A DNA stretch of 64,000 nt from Pararhizobium arenae (GTDB lineage Bacteria > Pseudomonadota > Alphaproteobacteria > Rhizobiales > Rhizobiaceae), in assembly GCF_001931685.1 (NCBI RefSeq), contig NZ_MOOY01000007.1:287163-351162 (forward strand). Reading direction: 5' to 3'. Position numbers and translations under genes: made by a program. Positions 11,087 to 19,363 of this stretch are shown here, in pieces. Every line of letters begins with the position of its first letter. The first letter of the stretch is position 1. Below the pieces are notes generated by a model, which saw only the letters and a program-made list of their open reading frames with translations, was not told the DNA's origin and searched no databases.

Positions 11087-11809
11087 ATGAAGCTTGCCAC
11101 CTTGAAGGATTCCACCCGTGATGGACGGCTCGTTGTCGTCTCCAAGGACCTGACCCGTTGCTCGGAGGTGGGGCACATCGCCCGAACCTTGCAGGCCGCC
11201 CTCGATGACTGGGCCCATGTCGGCCCGCGGTTGGAGCGGGTCGCCCAGGGGCTGGAGACCGGTTCTCAGCCGACGATGCGCTTCCATGAACATGATGCGG
11301 CCTCGCCCCTGCCGCGCGCCTTCGGGCCCGCTCTCGGCGGTTATTTCGCCGCACCGCGCGATGATCTTTCCGCCGCCTCGGGCAAGATCACTGTCGATGC
11401 CCATGGCGTGGTGATCGTCGATGATGTCGCAGCCGGCTCCGATGCGGCAAAGGCCAGCGAGGCGGTGGTTCTGGTAATGTTGGCGGCGACGGTCTCAGTG
11501 GATGGCGAGCAGGTCGAAACGGCCTTTTCCCCCGTCGCCGTGACGCCGGATGAGGTTTCCGGCCTTGCGCTCACGCTCAGCGTCAACGTCAAGCCGGTAC
11601 GAGGCGGGGACGAGGGGCGGCACGGCTTTGGCGATGTTGTGGCGGCGCAGGTGAAGCATCGCGCGCTCGGTGCCGGCAGCATCGTCGATCTGGGAGCGCC
11701 GGCGGTCACGACATCGCTCGCTGCCGGTGATCTGTTGCGGCTGGAGGCCAAGGACAGCGCCGGCCACACCATCTTCGGCGCCATCGAGCGAAAAATAGCC
11801 TCATCCTAG
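11087..11809 (+). CDS. Shortened fumarylacetoacetate hydrolase-like protein, metal site lost
   Basis: A 240-residue protein whose ends match FAH-family hydrolases: N-terminus MKLATLKDSTRDGRLVVVS, middle AFSPVAVTPDEV (residues 146-157) and C-terminal LGAGSIVDLG...IFGAIERK. Relatives are usually about 330 residues and carry an ExE...D metal site. Here the segment that should hold it reads VDAHGVVIVDD (about 103-113) and VMLAATVSVDG (130-140), so the acidic ligands are missing and roughly 90 residues are absent, mostly between residues 65 and 145. The frame is intact, so this looks like a non-catalytic or repurposed paralogue rather than a pseudogene with stops. The start at 11087 has GAGG 8 nt upstream. 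Confidence 0.7.
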   Translation: MKLATLKDSTRDGRLVVVSKDLTRCSEVGHIARTLQAALDDWAHVGPRLERVAQGLETGSQPTMRFHEHDAASPLPRAFGPALGGYFAAPRDDLSAASGKITVDAHGVVIVDDVAAGSDAAKASEAVVLVMLAATVSVDGEQVETAFSPVAVTPDEVSGLALTLSVNVKPVRGGDEGRHGFGDVVAAQVKHRALGAGSIVDLGAPAVTTSLAAGDLLRLEAKDSAGHTIFGAIERKIASS

Positions 11810-11947
11810 CATTCGTCTTTGTGCAATCGCGGAATTGTCTTTTTGCAGTGCACGCGCTAGGACATGCCCGCCTGTCGCCGCGCATCGTCGTGAGAGCGGC
11901 AGGTCCGGCATTGTCCTTTGCCGGAAGACGGATTGGAGGATCCGGTT

Positions 11948-12823
11948 ATGGAAACCATCACCACCATCGCTGAATTGCGTGCGCGCCTTGCGCCTCTCCG
12001 GCTTGCCGGCAAATCCATCGGGCTCGTGCCCACCATGGGATACCTGCATGTCGGCCATATGGAACTTGTGTCGCGCGCGCGTGCATCCAGCGATATCGTT
12101 GTCGTCAGCCTGTTCGTGAACCCGCTGCAGTTTGGCGCAAACGAGGATCTGGCGAAGTATCCGCGCAATCTCGAGCGCGATCAGGCGATGCTTGTCGAAG
12201 GCGGTGTCGATTTTCTCTTCGCGCCCGGCGTCACGGATATGTATCCGCGCCCCATGGAAGCGGTTGTCGATGTGCCGACCATCGGCAACGAGCTTGAAGG
12301 CTCCGTCCGCCCCGGCCATTTCGCCGGCGTGGCGACGGTCGTCACCAAGCTGTTCAACATCGTCCAGCCGGACCGCGCCTTCTTTGGCGAGAAGGATTTT
12401 CAGCAGTTGCAACTGATCCGTCGCATGGTCGCCGATCTGGCGCAACCGGTCGAGGTCATCGGCGTGCCGACGGTGCGGGAGGCAGATGGTCTCGCCTGCT
12501 CGTCGCGCAATGTCTATCTGACGCCGGAGGAGCGCGCTGCGGCAGTCATCGTCCCGAAGGCGCTGGACGAGGCTTCCCGCCTCATTGCCGAGGGCGTCAA
12601 CGACGTCGGTGCACTGGAACTGGCGATCACCGAATTCATCGATACAGAGCCGCTGGCGAAGCCCGAGGTGGTCGCGATCCGCGATCCGGAAACGCTGCGA
12701 ATTGTGAGTGAAATTGGCGAAAAGCCGGTTCTTCTGTTGCTTTTTGTCCGCTTCGGGAGCACGAAACTGCTCGACAACAGGGTTATCGACCCGAAACTTG
12801 CGAATTTCTCAAAGGTGGCTTGA
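11948..12823 (+). CDS. panC: Pantothenate synthetase PanC
   Basis: Joins pantoate and beta-alanine with ATP to give pantothenate, the coenzyme A precursor. From the ATG at 11948 (GGAGG 8 nt upstream) it has 291 residues. The family motifs are present: [14 protein letters not shown] (ATP-binding HxGH, residues about 28-41), [28 protein letters not shown], and [15 protein letters not shown] (KMSKS-like loop). An upstream in-frame ATG at 11918 would add ten residues. The stop TGA abuts the panB ATG (TGAATG), so the pair is translationally coupled. Confidence 0.96.
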   Translation: METITTIAELRARLAPLRLAGKSIGLVPTMGYLHVGHMELVSRARASSDIVVVSLFVNPLQFGANEDLAKYPRNLERDQAMLVEGGVDFLFAPGVTDMYPRPMEAVVDVPTIGNELEGSVRPGHFAGVATVVTKLFNIVQPDRAFFGEKDFQQLQLIRRMVADLAQPVEVIGVPTVREADGLACSSRNVYLTPEERAAAVIVPKALDEASRLIAEGVNDVGALELAITEFIDTEPLAKPEVVAIRDPETLRIVSEIGEKPVLLLLFVRFGSTKLLDNRVIDPKLANFSKVA

Positions 12824-13645
12824 ATGAGTGTACATGCAGCGAAGCGGCGCCTGGCTCCGGCCGATATAAAGGCACTCAAGGGCGAGCGCCCCATCGTAAG
12901 TCTCACGGCCTATACCACGCCGGTCGCCAAGCTTCTCGATCCGCACGTCGATTTCATGCTCGTCGGCGATAGCCTCGGCATGGTGCTTTACGGTCTTGAT
13001 TCTACCGTCGGCGTCACCGTCGAGATGATGATTGCCCATGGCCAGGCCGTCATGCGCGGCTCGTCCAATGCCTGTGTCGTCGTCGATCTGCCGTTCGGTT
13101 CCTATCAGCAGTCGAAGGAACAGGCATTCGAGACGGCGGCCCGTGTGCTCAAAGAAACCGGCTGTTCGGCGGTGAAGCTTGAGGGCGGCGGTGAGATGGC
13201 CGAAACGGTGCATTTCCTCACCCAGCGTGGCATTCCCGTGCTCGGTCATGTCGGCCTGATGCCGCAGCTCATCAACACAACGGGCGGCTACCGTTCGCTC
13301 GGCCGCAACGACAAGGAAGTCGAGAAAATCCGCAAGGATGCCGCCGCGATCGAGGAGGCGGGTGCCTTCGCCATCGTCATCGAGGGCACGGTCGAGCCCG
13401 TAGCGCGCGAGATCACCGCCCAGGTCAAGGTGCCGACCATCGGCATCGGCGCTTCGCCGGCCTGCGACGGCCAGGTGCTGGTGGTGGATGACGTGCTCGG
13501 CATCTTCACGGATTTCAAGCCGCGCTTCGTCAAGCACTTCGCCAATCTCGCGCCTTTGATGAGCGAAGCTTTCGCCACCTATGCCGCCGAGGTCAAGGCC
13601 CGCAGCTTCCCCGGGCCGGAGCATACGTTCCAGCTCAAGCGGTGA
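12824..13645 (+). CDS. panB: 3-methyl-2-oxobutanoate hydroxymethyltransferase PanB
   Basis: Transfers a one-carbon unit from methylene-tetrahydrofolate to alpha-ketoisovalerate, giving ketopantoate, the first committed step to pantothenate. The 273 residues match the family. Motifs seen: [30 protein letters not shown] (metal-binding Asp), [16 protein letters not shown], and [18 protein letters not shown] near residue 205. It starts immediately after the panC stop with no gap and is followed by a repeat element. Confidence 0.97.
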   Translation: MSVHAAKRRLAPADIKALKGERPIVSLTAYTTPVAKLLDPHVDFMLVGDSLGMVLYGLDSTVGVTVEMMIAHGQAVMRGSSNACVVVDLPFGSYQQSKEQAFETAARVLKETGCSAVKLEGGGEMAETVHFLTQRGIPVLGHVGLMPQLINTTGGYRSLGRNDKEVEKIRKDAAAIEEAGAFAIVIEGTVEPVAREITAQVKVPTIGIGASPACDGQVLVVDDVLGIFTDFKPRFVKHFANLAPLMSEAFATYAAEVKARSFPGPEHTFQLKR

Positions 13646-13652
13646 TTGTTTC

Positions 13653-13763
13653 CTTCTCCCCGCTTGCGGGGAGAAGGTGCCCGAAGGGCGGATGAGGGGC
13701 GGAATCATCCGACCTCTCAAAGGATGAGAGTTTTGCCTCTCTCCCCGCGAGCGGGGAGAGAGG
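13653..13763. repeat. RIME-like palindromic repeat
   Basis: About 111 bp with a palindrome at each end: CTTCTCCCCGC/GGGGAGAAG at 13653-13676 and CCTCTCTCCCCGC/GGGGAGAGAGG at 13736-13763, separated by GTGCCCGAAGGGCGGATGAG and a spacer. Size and two-palindrome structure fit the Rhizobium intergenic mosaic element RIME1, described as about 108 bp with two palindromes. A related copy lies at 50801 and a fragment at 63905. It sits between panB and azlC, both on the plus strand. Confidence 0.8.
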
Positions 13764-13945
13764 ACGACAACGTTCGGCGCTTGTCCCTGCTCACCACCCC
13801 GCCGCCGTCCCGCAGCATCAGCGAAACGGATCGCTTCATCAAACTTATTCAATTGTCGCTTGAAGAAGATCGCCCTATCTCCGGCCCTTCATAACGACAG
13901 GGCAGGGCGTTGAGTCTGGTGTCCGTCTTCTCTGGAACCGTCCTC

Positions 13946-14662
13946 ATGTCCAAAGACGAATTTCTACAGGGTGTCCGTCGCGGATTTCCGATCATGCTGG
14001 CGGCTTCGCCCTTCGGTGCGCTGTTTGGGGCGCTTGCCATCGATAACGGCTTTTCGATCTTCGATGCCGTTTTCATGAGCCTCACCGTCTATGCCGGCGC
14101 CAGCCAGATGGTCGGAATCGAGCTTTTCAATCACAGGGTCCAGCCCTGGCTGATCGTGCTGTCGATCCTCGCGGTCAATTTCCGCCACATCCTCTATTCG
14201 GCATCGATTGCCCGCTATATCGGCCACTTCACGCCGTTGCAGAAATTCGTCACCTTCTTCCTGCTGACCGATCCGCAATATGCGGAAACGGAAAAGCGCG
14301 GGGAGAGCGGTCTAGCCGTCAGCTTCGCGTGGTATCTTGGTTTCGGAACGATCATCTATGTGCCATGGCAGATCATGACCCTGATCGGCGCGATCTTTGG
14401 CCAGATGATCGGCGATCCCAAGGCGATTGGGCTCGATGTGCTGTTGCCGATCTATTTCATGGGGCTGGTTCTGGGTTTCCGCAAGCGTGACCACTGGCTG
14501 CCGGTCGTTGCGGTCAGCGCCGCCGCTTCGGTTGGTGCCATGCATTTCGTCGGCTCGCCCTGGCATGTCAGCATCGGTGCCATAGCCGGCGTCATTCTCG
14601 CCGCCTGCCTGCCGCTGAAGACGCCGGCCGAAGAGCCGGTCACGCTGGAGCATGAGGTTTAG
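13946..14662 (+). CDS. azlC: AzlC-family branched-chain amino acid exporter, large subunit
   Basis: Inner-membrane protein of the AzlC family, which exports branched-chain amino acids with a small AzlD partner. From the ATG at 13946 it has 238 residues with about six to seven hydrophobic segments. The family opening FLQGVRRGFPIMLAASPFG, the AGASQMVGIELF motif and VNFRHILYSASIA are present. A TTG at 13910 in the same frame would add 12 residues. AzlD follows 4 bp after its stop, so the two are one operon. Substrate specificity is inferred only from family. Confidence 0.92.
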   Translation: MSKDEFLQGVRRGFPIMLAASPFGALFGALAIDNGFSIFDAVFMSLTVYAGASQMVGIELFNHRVQPWLIVLSILAVNFRHILYSASIARYIGHFTPLQKFVTFFLLTDPQYAETEKRGESGLAVSFAWYLGFGTIIYVPWQIMTLIGAIFGQMIGDPKAIGLDVLLPIYFMGLVLGFRKRDHWLPVVAVSAAASVGAMHFVGSPWHVSIGAIAGVILAACLPLKTPAEEPVTLEHEV

Positions 14663-14666
14663 GACG

Positions 14667-14981
14667 ATGGAAACCGCCGATCACATGCACCTTATCTACA
14701 TCATCCTCGCGGCGGCCGTTGCCACCTTCATCACCCGCATTGGCGGCTATGTGATGATAACCCAGATGAAGCGCATCCCGCCGCGCATGGAGGCGGCACT
14801 CAATGCCGTCCCGGCAGCCGTTCTGACCACACTGGTCGCGCCCGCTTTCGTCTATGGCGGCTGGGATGCCACAGCCTCCATGGCCGTCGCCTTCCTCGTC
14901 GGCCTGCGCTTCAGCTCGCTCTGGATGCTGCTGGCCGGCTGGCTGGTGGTGATGGCAATCCGGCATTTCGGCGGGTTTTGA
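14667..14981 (+). CDS. azlD: AzlD-family branched-chain amino acid exporter, small subunit
   Basis: A 104-residue membrane protein with three or four hydrophobic helices and the AzlD signature (AAAVATFITRIGGYVMI, then PRMEAALNAVPAAVLTTLVAP). The ATG at 14667 sits 4 bp after the azlC stop and has GAGG about 9 nt upstream. An ATG at 14652 overlapping azlC is possible but less good. It works with AzlC as the small subunit. Confidence 0.9.
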   Translation: METADHMHLIYIILAAAVATFITRIGGYVMITQMKRIPPRMEAALNAVPAAVLTTLVAPAFVYGGWDATASMAVAFLVGLRFSSLWMLLAGWLVVMAIRHFGGF

Positions 14982-15012
14982 GCGAGTGAACGGACTTAAC
15001 ATCTGCCGCATC

Positions 15013-15130
15013 ACCCCCCTCTGTCAGCTTTGCTGACATCTCCCCCTCAAGGGGGGAGATCGGGAGCGAGAGGCGAACCCCAGTTGATCTCCCCCCTTGA
15101 GGGGAAGATGCCCGACAGGGCAGAGGGGGG
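15013..15130. repeat. Long imperfect palindromic intergenic repeat
   Basis: The element starts with CCCCCCTCTGTC and ends with CAGAGGGGGG. Inside are two opposed copies of an ATCTCCCCCCTT-AAGGGGGGAGAT motif (about 15039-15061 and 15087-15110), so the whole region can fold back on itself. It is unlike the 13653 element in sequence but belongs to the same kind of rhizobial intergenic palindromic repeats. It lies between convergent azlD and pepP and could work as a bidirectional terminator. Confidence 0.7.
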
Positions 15131-15154
15131 TAAAGCGCCGCATATGAAGGCTGA

Positions 15155-16993
15155 CTATTTCCGCGCAATCTCCGCCGTCGCAGCCTTCAGCCACTCGCGT
15201 GTCTTTTCATCATCCAGCAGCGGCAGTAGCTTTTCGCAGGTTTCGGCGTGATAGGCGTTCAGCCAATCCAGTTCCTCCGCCGTCAATAGCTCCGCTACCA
15301 CAAGCCGCCGGTCGATCGGGCAAAACGTCAGCGTCTCGAAGCCGAGCATCGGCAGGTCGCCGCCCTCGATCATCTCGGCCGGCAGCACATGCACGAGGTT
15401 TTCGATGCGGATGCCGAAGGCGCCGGGGCGGTAGTAGCCGGGCTCGTTGGAGAGGATCATGCCGGGCAGCAGTTCCTGCATCGCCGCCCGCGAAATGCGC
15501 TGCGGCCCCTCATGCACGGAAAGATAGGAGCCGACACCGTGGCCGGTGCCATGGGCGAAGTCCGCGCCTGCCTTCCACAGCGCGATGCGGGCGAGCGGAT
15601 CGAGATCGACACCACGCGAGCCCTTCGGGAAGCGCGCCACCGAAATCGCAATCATGCCTTTGAGGACCAGCGTGAAGAAGCGCCGCTGCTCCTGCGGCAC
15701 GTTGCCGATTGCGACGGTGCGGGTGATATCGGTGGTGCCGTTGACATACTGGCCGCCGGAATCGATCAGGAACATGCTTCCATCGGCAATGGTGACGTCC
15801 GTATCCGTGGTGACGCGGTAGTGCATGATGGCGGCGTGGCCGCCGGCGCCGGCTATGGTGTCGAAGGAGATATCCTTCAGCGGGTTCTGCATGCGCTCGC
15901 CGACGCTGCGGCGGCAGGCCTCCAGCTTTTCCGTTGCGGCGATTTCCGTCACCGTTCCGGGCGTGGTCTGGTCGAGCCAGGCGAGGAATTCCACCATCGC
16001 CGCTCCGTCCTGCAGGTGGGCGCGCGCCGATCCGTCGAGCTCGGCCCTGTTCTTGCAGGCGCGGGGCAGGCGGGCAGGGTCGATCGCCTCGATGATGGTG
16101 CCGCCGCTTTCGCGAATACGCTCGGCCAGCGCGAACGGCGCATGGTCGGGATCAATCATGATGGCAACGCCGCCGGCGGCGAGCGCCGCAACCCGGTCTA
16201 TGAAGCTTGAAGGTGGTTCGATCTTCGCGAGTTGGGTGAGATAGGCTTCCTCCTCGATCCCCGTCTTGCGCTTGTCGAGAAAGATTTCGGCTGTTCCATC
16301 GGCATGCACGATGCCGCGCGCCAGCGGATGCGGCGTGTGCGGCACGTCGCTGCCCCGGATATTGAAGGTCCAGGCGATGGAGGACGGGTCGGTCAGCACC
16401 ACCGCGGCAGCACCAGCCTTGACCGTCTCTGCGGCCATCGTCGCGATCTTGTCCTTGGCAAGCTGGCCGGCATTTTCGTTGCTCTGGATTTTCACCCGGC
16501 CAAGGGGCGCATCTGGCCGGTTCGTCCAGAGGCGGTCGAGCGGATTGTGGTCGAGGAGGACGAGCTTGCCGCCGATCTTCTCCAGCGCCTTCTCCAGTTT
16601 GCGTACCTCGGCGCCCGTATGCAGCCAGGGATCGATGCCGAGGCGGAAGCCCTTGGTCCCATGCTTTTCCAGCCAGAGATGCGGCGGCTCGCCGACGAGG
16701 TCGCCCCCGGTAAAGACGCTGCCATCCACCTGTTCGGCAAGCTGGGTCACGTAACGGCCATCCACAAAGACAATGACCTGACTCGGCGTCAGCAAGGCGA
16801 TCCCGGCGGAACCGGTGAAGCCCGTCAACCATGCCAGACGTTCCGCCGAGGCAGGCACATATTCGCCCTGAAACTCGTCAGCGCGCGGCACGAGAAAACC
16901 ATCGACGCCAAGAGCAGCAAGAGCGGCACGGAGTGCGTCCGTGCGTTCCCGGCCGAATTGCGGGGTGGAGGTGACTTCGAAAGACTGGAACAT
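15155..16993 (-). CDS. pepP: Xaa-Pro aminopeptidase, M24 family
   Basis: Cytoplasmic metallopeptidase that removes the N-terminal residue before proline. The 612 residues make it the long (three-domain) form of aminopeptidase P. Two creatinase-like N-terminal domains are followed by the pita-bread M24 domain with its dinuclear metal ligands: GGHAAIMHY, LIDSGGQYVNGTTDITRT (two Asp), HGTGHGVGSYLSVHEGP (His) and ILSNEPGYY (Glu), from about residue 395 to 540. The ATG at 16993 has GCAGG about 8 nt upstream; an in-frame ATG at 17011 lacks one. It reads in the same direction as the small hypothetical gene upstream. Confidence 0.94.
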   Translation of the reverse strand: MFQSFEVTSTPQFGRERTDALRAALAALGVDGFLVPRADEFQGEYVPASAERLAWLTGFTGSAGIALLTPSQVIVFVDGRYVTQLAEQVDGSVFTGGDLVGEPPHLWLEKHGTKGFRLGIDPWLHTGAEVRKLEKALEKIGGKLVLLDHNPLDRLWTNRPDAPLGRVKIQSNENAGQLAKDKIATMAAETVKAGAAAVVLTDPSSIAWTFNIRGSDVPHTPHPLARGIVHADGTAEIFLDKRKTGIEEEAYLTQLAKIEPPSSFIDRVAALAAGGVAIMIDPDHAPFALAERIRESGGTIIEAIDPARLPRACKNRAELDGSARAHLQDGAAMVEFLAWLDQTTPGTVTEIAATEKLEACRRSVGERMQNPLKDISFDTIAGAGGHAAIMHYRVTTDTDVTIADGSMFLIDSGGQYVNGTTDITRTVAIGNVPQEQRRFFTLVLKGMIAISVARFPKGSRGVDLDPLARIALWKAGADFAHGTGHGVGSYLSVHEGPQRISRAAMQELLPGMILSNEPGYYRPGAFGIRIENLVHVLPAEMIEGGDLPMLGFETLTFCPIDRRLVVAELLTAEELDWLNAYHAETCEKLLPLLDDEKTREWLKAATAEIARK

Positions 16994-17081
16994 CGGTTTG
17001 CCTGCGATCATGAGCGGGGGGCGATCCCGGCGCGGTCGCGAAAGGATCGTTGACGGCGCACTCTAGCGGACATTGCCCCCA

Positions 17082-17630
17082 TCAAGAAAGTCGCGGCTTA
17101 TGGCTGTCCTTGATAAATTTCCGGATGATGGCAGCCGTCAGGCGCTGGTTGTCGCGGTTCCATTCGTCGGTGGTATGAAACACCGGCTCGCGCTCATCCC
17201 AGCCACTGCAACTGAAATCGGACTGCCGGGCAAAGAAACCGACGAAATCCGTCTCGGTCTTCCATGTCGCCAGAGGCGATCCGGAGTAACTGCCGCCATC
17301 CTCCACCTCGCACAGCACGATGCCCTCCGGCCGGCGGAGCAGTCCGTGCCCGCAATAATCCCGATGAAACTGGTGTATTAGTCCCGAATCTTCGTCGCAT
17401 TGCTGCAAGGCTTTCCAGAGCCCTTCAGCCAACTCCCTGCCAAAGGGCGCATGGCTCAGGCGGTCGCGGCATTCGATCCGTCGCCGCTGCATTTCCTCGC
17501 CGGAGGCATGGATAAGCGGGTAGGGCGGCCATGTCGGGTTTTTCGCGGGCCGCTTGCGCAGGCTGCGAAGGGTGACCGCAAGCGCGAAGACGATCACGGC
17601 AAGGCAGATCAGCGGTATGACGGTCGCCAT
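17082..17630 (-). CDS. Conserved hypothetical protein with N-terminal membrane anchor
   Basis: Not recognised. 182 residues: one transmembrane helix at the N-terminus (VIPLICLAVIVFALAVTL, residues 4-21) followed by a basic stretch (RSLRKRPAKN) and a soluble, His/Trp/Cys-containing domain. The topology suggests a cytoplasmic domain anchored in the inner membrane. The soluble part has no motif I can place. It lies 88 bp upstream of pepP in the same direction and may be transcribed with it. Confidence 0.7.
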   Translation of the reverse strand: MATVIPLICLAVIVFALAVTLRSLRKRPAKNPTWPPYPLIHASGEEMQRRRIECRDRLSHAPFGRELAEGLWKALQQCDEDSGLIHQFHRDYCGHGLLRRPEGIVLCEVEDGGSYSGSPLATWKTETDFVGFFARQSDFSCSGWDEREPVFHTTDEWNRDNQRLTAAIIRKFIKDSHKPRLS

Positions 17631-17814
17631 GGATTATTCGGCTCAGATCGTTGTCGGCTAGGAAGCATTTATCATACTTATGCGCTCAGCGCATGGCACC
17701 TATTCCGACACGGCACTATTCCGCCGGAAAAAATAGTCTATAAACCCGCTCAACGAACTAAGGCAAACACTTCGGTTCCGGCAAATTGCCTGACGGCAAC
17801 GTGCTGCATGGTTC

Positions 17815-17964
17815 AAACATAGTCGGTTATCCTTCTCCTCCTCCCTCCGGATGGCCGATTTTGAACCATGAAGAGTCCGCTTGAGCGCTCCTCCTCCTCC
17901 TCAAGCTCGCGGACATGGTCGGTTCGCCGACCAACGGGCGATGCTTCGGCATCGCCTTTGTTTT
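17815..17964 (+). ncRNA. Candidate trans-acting sRNA with anti-Shine-Dalgarno loops (alpha-r14/NfeR1-like)
   Basis: Four consecutive hairpins lie in a gene-free region. Hairpin 1: TCGGTTATCC (17823-17832) pairs with GGATGGCCGA (17849-17858), leaving a 16-nt loop TTCTCCTCCTCCCTCC. Hairpin 2: GTCCGC (17875-17880) pairs with GCGGAC (17909-17914), with TTGAG/CTCAA inside and a loop of CTCCTCCTCCTCC type. Hairpin 3: GGTCGG-TTCG-CCGACC at 17917-17932. Terminator: GGCGATGC-TTCG-GCATCGCC (17937-17956) followed by TTTGTTTT. Unpaired CUCCUCC loops that mimic anti-Shine-Dalgarno are the mark of the rhizobial alpha-r14 (NfeR1) family and of the Rhodobacter CCUCCUCCC-motif sRNAs. The family assignment is an inference; the fold is seen directly. 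The 5' end is approximate and no clear promoter was identified. Confidence 0.75.
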
Positions 17965-17965
17965 G

Positions 17966-17999
17966 AAAAGCCGCTTGCCATGATGGCGAGCGGCTTTTT
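17966..17999. terminator. Second, symmetric terminator hairpin after the sRNA
   Basis: AAAAGCCGCT (17966-17975) pairs with AGCGGCTTTT (17989-17998). The stem is extended inward by TGCCA/TGGCG to give 15 bp with a TGA loop and five T residues after it. Because A residues precede the stem, it could terminate transcripts from either direction. It may back up the sRNA terminator. Confidence 0.7.
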
Positions 18000-18091
18000 A
18001 AGTTTCCGGGTTGCGCTGGCATGCGACAACCGAATTGTGGTTTTCCATATTCCAAGCTAGCTTGTTGAGAGGCAAGGAGATTGGCGCCGCA

Positions 18092-18397
18092 ATGACCACC
18101 GAAACGGTTAATCTCGATTTTTTGGTAAAGCAGGCAAAGCTCAACATGGAAGAAATGCGTCTTCTTCGCAAAGACGTTACCGACATGATGATGTTGCTGA
18201 ATGCCAATTATGAGCTGACAAGGCGGGTCGAGCGCCGGCACGCCGAGCTTCGGGACGATATCGAACTCATGGTGAAAATGGAGCTCGGTGGCTCACTTGC
18301 CAACATCCAGACGTCAATAGAGCATTCGCTCTCCCGCATAGACGCGGCCGTCGGCGAGATTTCTCAGCGGGTGGCAATGCTCGAAAGCAAGCCTTGA
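18092..18397 (+). CDS. Small coiled-coil hypothetical protein
   Basis: Not recognised. From the ATG at 18092 (AAGGAG about 12 nt upstream) it encodes 101 charged, helix-forming residues (for example LLRKDVTDMMMLLNANYELT and SLSRIDAAVGEISQRVAML) with heptad-like hydrophobic spacing and no membrane segment. An in-frame ATG at 18011 would add 27 residues over the region just after the terminator and is not favoured. It is convergent with prmA, 7 bp away. Confidence 0.65.
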   Translation: MTTETVNLDFLVKQAKLNMEEMRLLRKDVTDMMMLLNANYELTRRVERRHAELRDDIELMVKMELGGSLANIQTSIEHSLSRIDAAVGEISQRVAMLESKP

Positions 18398-18404
18398 TTG
18401 GCTC

Positions 18405-19283
18405 TCAAGCCCGGTCGAGATGGATCGTCACCCAGCCGTTGCGCCAGATGGTGCGCACATGGCGCAGGTGCTGGGCGTTGTAGGCAGACAGCACCTTCCA
18501 GCGCTGCGATGCCAGAATCCCTGAAAGAATGACAGAACCGCCCGGCGCCAAGTGGGCGGCGAGTTTCGGCGCCATCGAGATCAGCGGTCGCGCAAGGATA
18601 TTGGCGATGATCAGGTCGAAGGGACCGTGGGTATCGAAGGCCGGTGAGTGAAACCCGGCGGCGGTGACGGTCTTGATGCCGGTGACGATGCCGTTGCGCC
18701 GGACGTTTTCGGCTGCCACGCGGGTCGCGATCGGGTCGATATCGGTCGCCAGCACCGGAATATGCTTCAGCTTGCGCACGGCGATTGCCAGCACGCCGCT
18801 GCCGGTGCCGAGATCGAGCGCGTTGGTCACCCGGCGCGAACGCACCACCTTGTCGATGACTTCAAGGCATCCGGCCGTCGTGCCGTGGTGACCGGTGCCG
18901 AAGGCCTGCCCGGCATCGATCTCGATGGCGAGATCGTTTTCCTTCACCTTGTCGCGGTCATGGGAGCCGTGGACAATGAAACGGCCTGCGCGCACCGGCT
19001 TCAGGCCTTCGAGCGACTTGGCGATCCAGTCGACATCCGGGATGATTTCGCGTTCAATGGCCGTACCGGGCATATGTGCCTCGATGAGATCGGCGAAACG
19101 CGGCCGCATCTCCTCTTCCTCTTCCAGAAGCAGGTAGAGCGAGGCTTCCCAGATATCCTTCTTCTCGTCGATCTCCATGGTGGCGATGGCATAGCCTTCG
19201 TCCTCGAAGGCATCGGTCATGTGTCCGAGAATGATCTCCGCCTGCTTTTCGGTCGTGGTGATGTAGAGGCGGATATCGGCCAC
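18405..19283 (-). CDS. prmA: Ribosomal protein L11 methyltransferase PrmA
   Basis: SAM-dependent methyltransferase that trimethylates ribosomal protein L11. The best start is the GTG at 19283, giving 292 residues beginning VADIRLYITTTEKQAE, with AAAGGA about 9 nt upstream. The open frame continues upstream to 19460 but that part looks non-coding. The N-terminal substrate-recognition domain is followed by the SAM site ALDLGTGSGVLAIA (motif I, near residue 157) and the FDLIIANILARPL catalytic segment (the NxxA-type motif of the family). Length is normal for the family. Confidence 0.93.
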   Translation of the reverse strand: MADIRLYITTTEKQAEIILGHMTDAFEDEGYAIATMEIDEKKDIWEASLYLLLEEEEEMRPRFADLIEAHMPGTAIEREIIPDVDWIAKSLEGLKPVRAGRFIVHGSHDRDKVKENDLAIEIDAGQAFGTGHHGTTAGCLEVIDKVVRSRRVTNALDLGTGSGVLAIAVRKLKHIPVLATDIDPIATRVAAENVRRNGIVTGIKTVTAAGFHSPAFDTHGPFDLIIANILARPLISMAPKLAAHLAPGGSVILSGILASQRWKVLSAYNAQHLRHVRTIWRNGWVTIHLDRA

Positions 19284-19363
19284 GGCGGCGTCCTTTGCGT
19301 GGGATGGGATCGAAGTTGCGGCGGCTCTACCATGGCGGGCCGCCGAACGCAAAGAAGCGACGG

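Noticed and set aside
17831..17910. Simple CTC/CTCC repeat, possible microsatellite
   Set aside because: The runs lie in loops of stable hairpins followed by a terminator, which fits an sRNA better.
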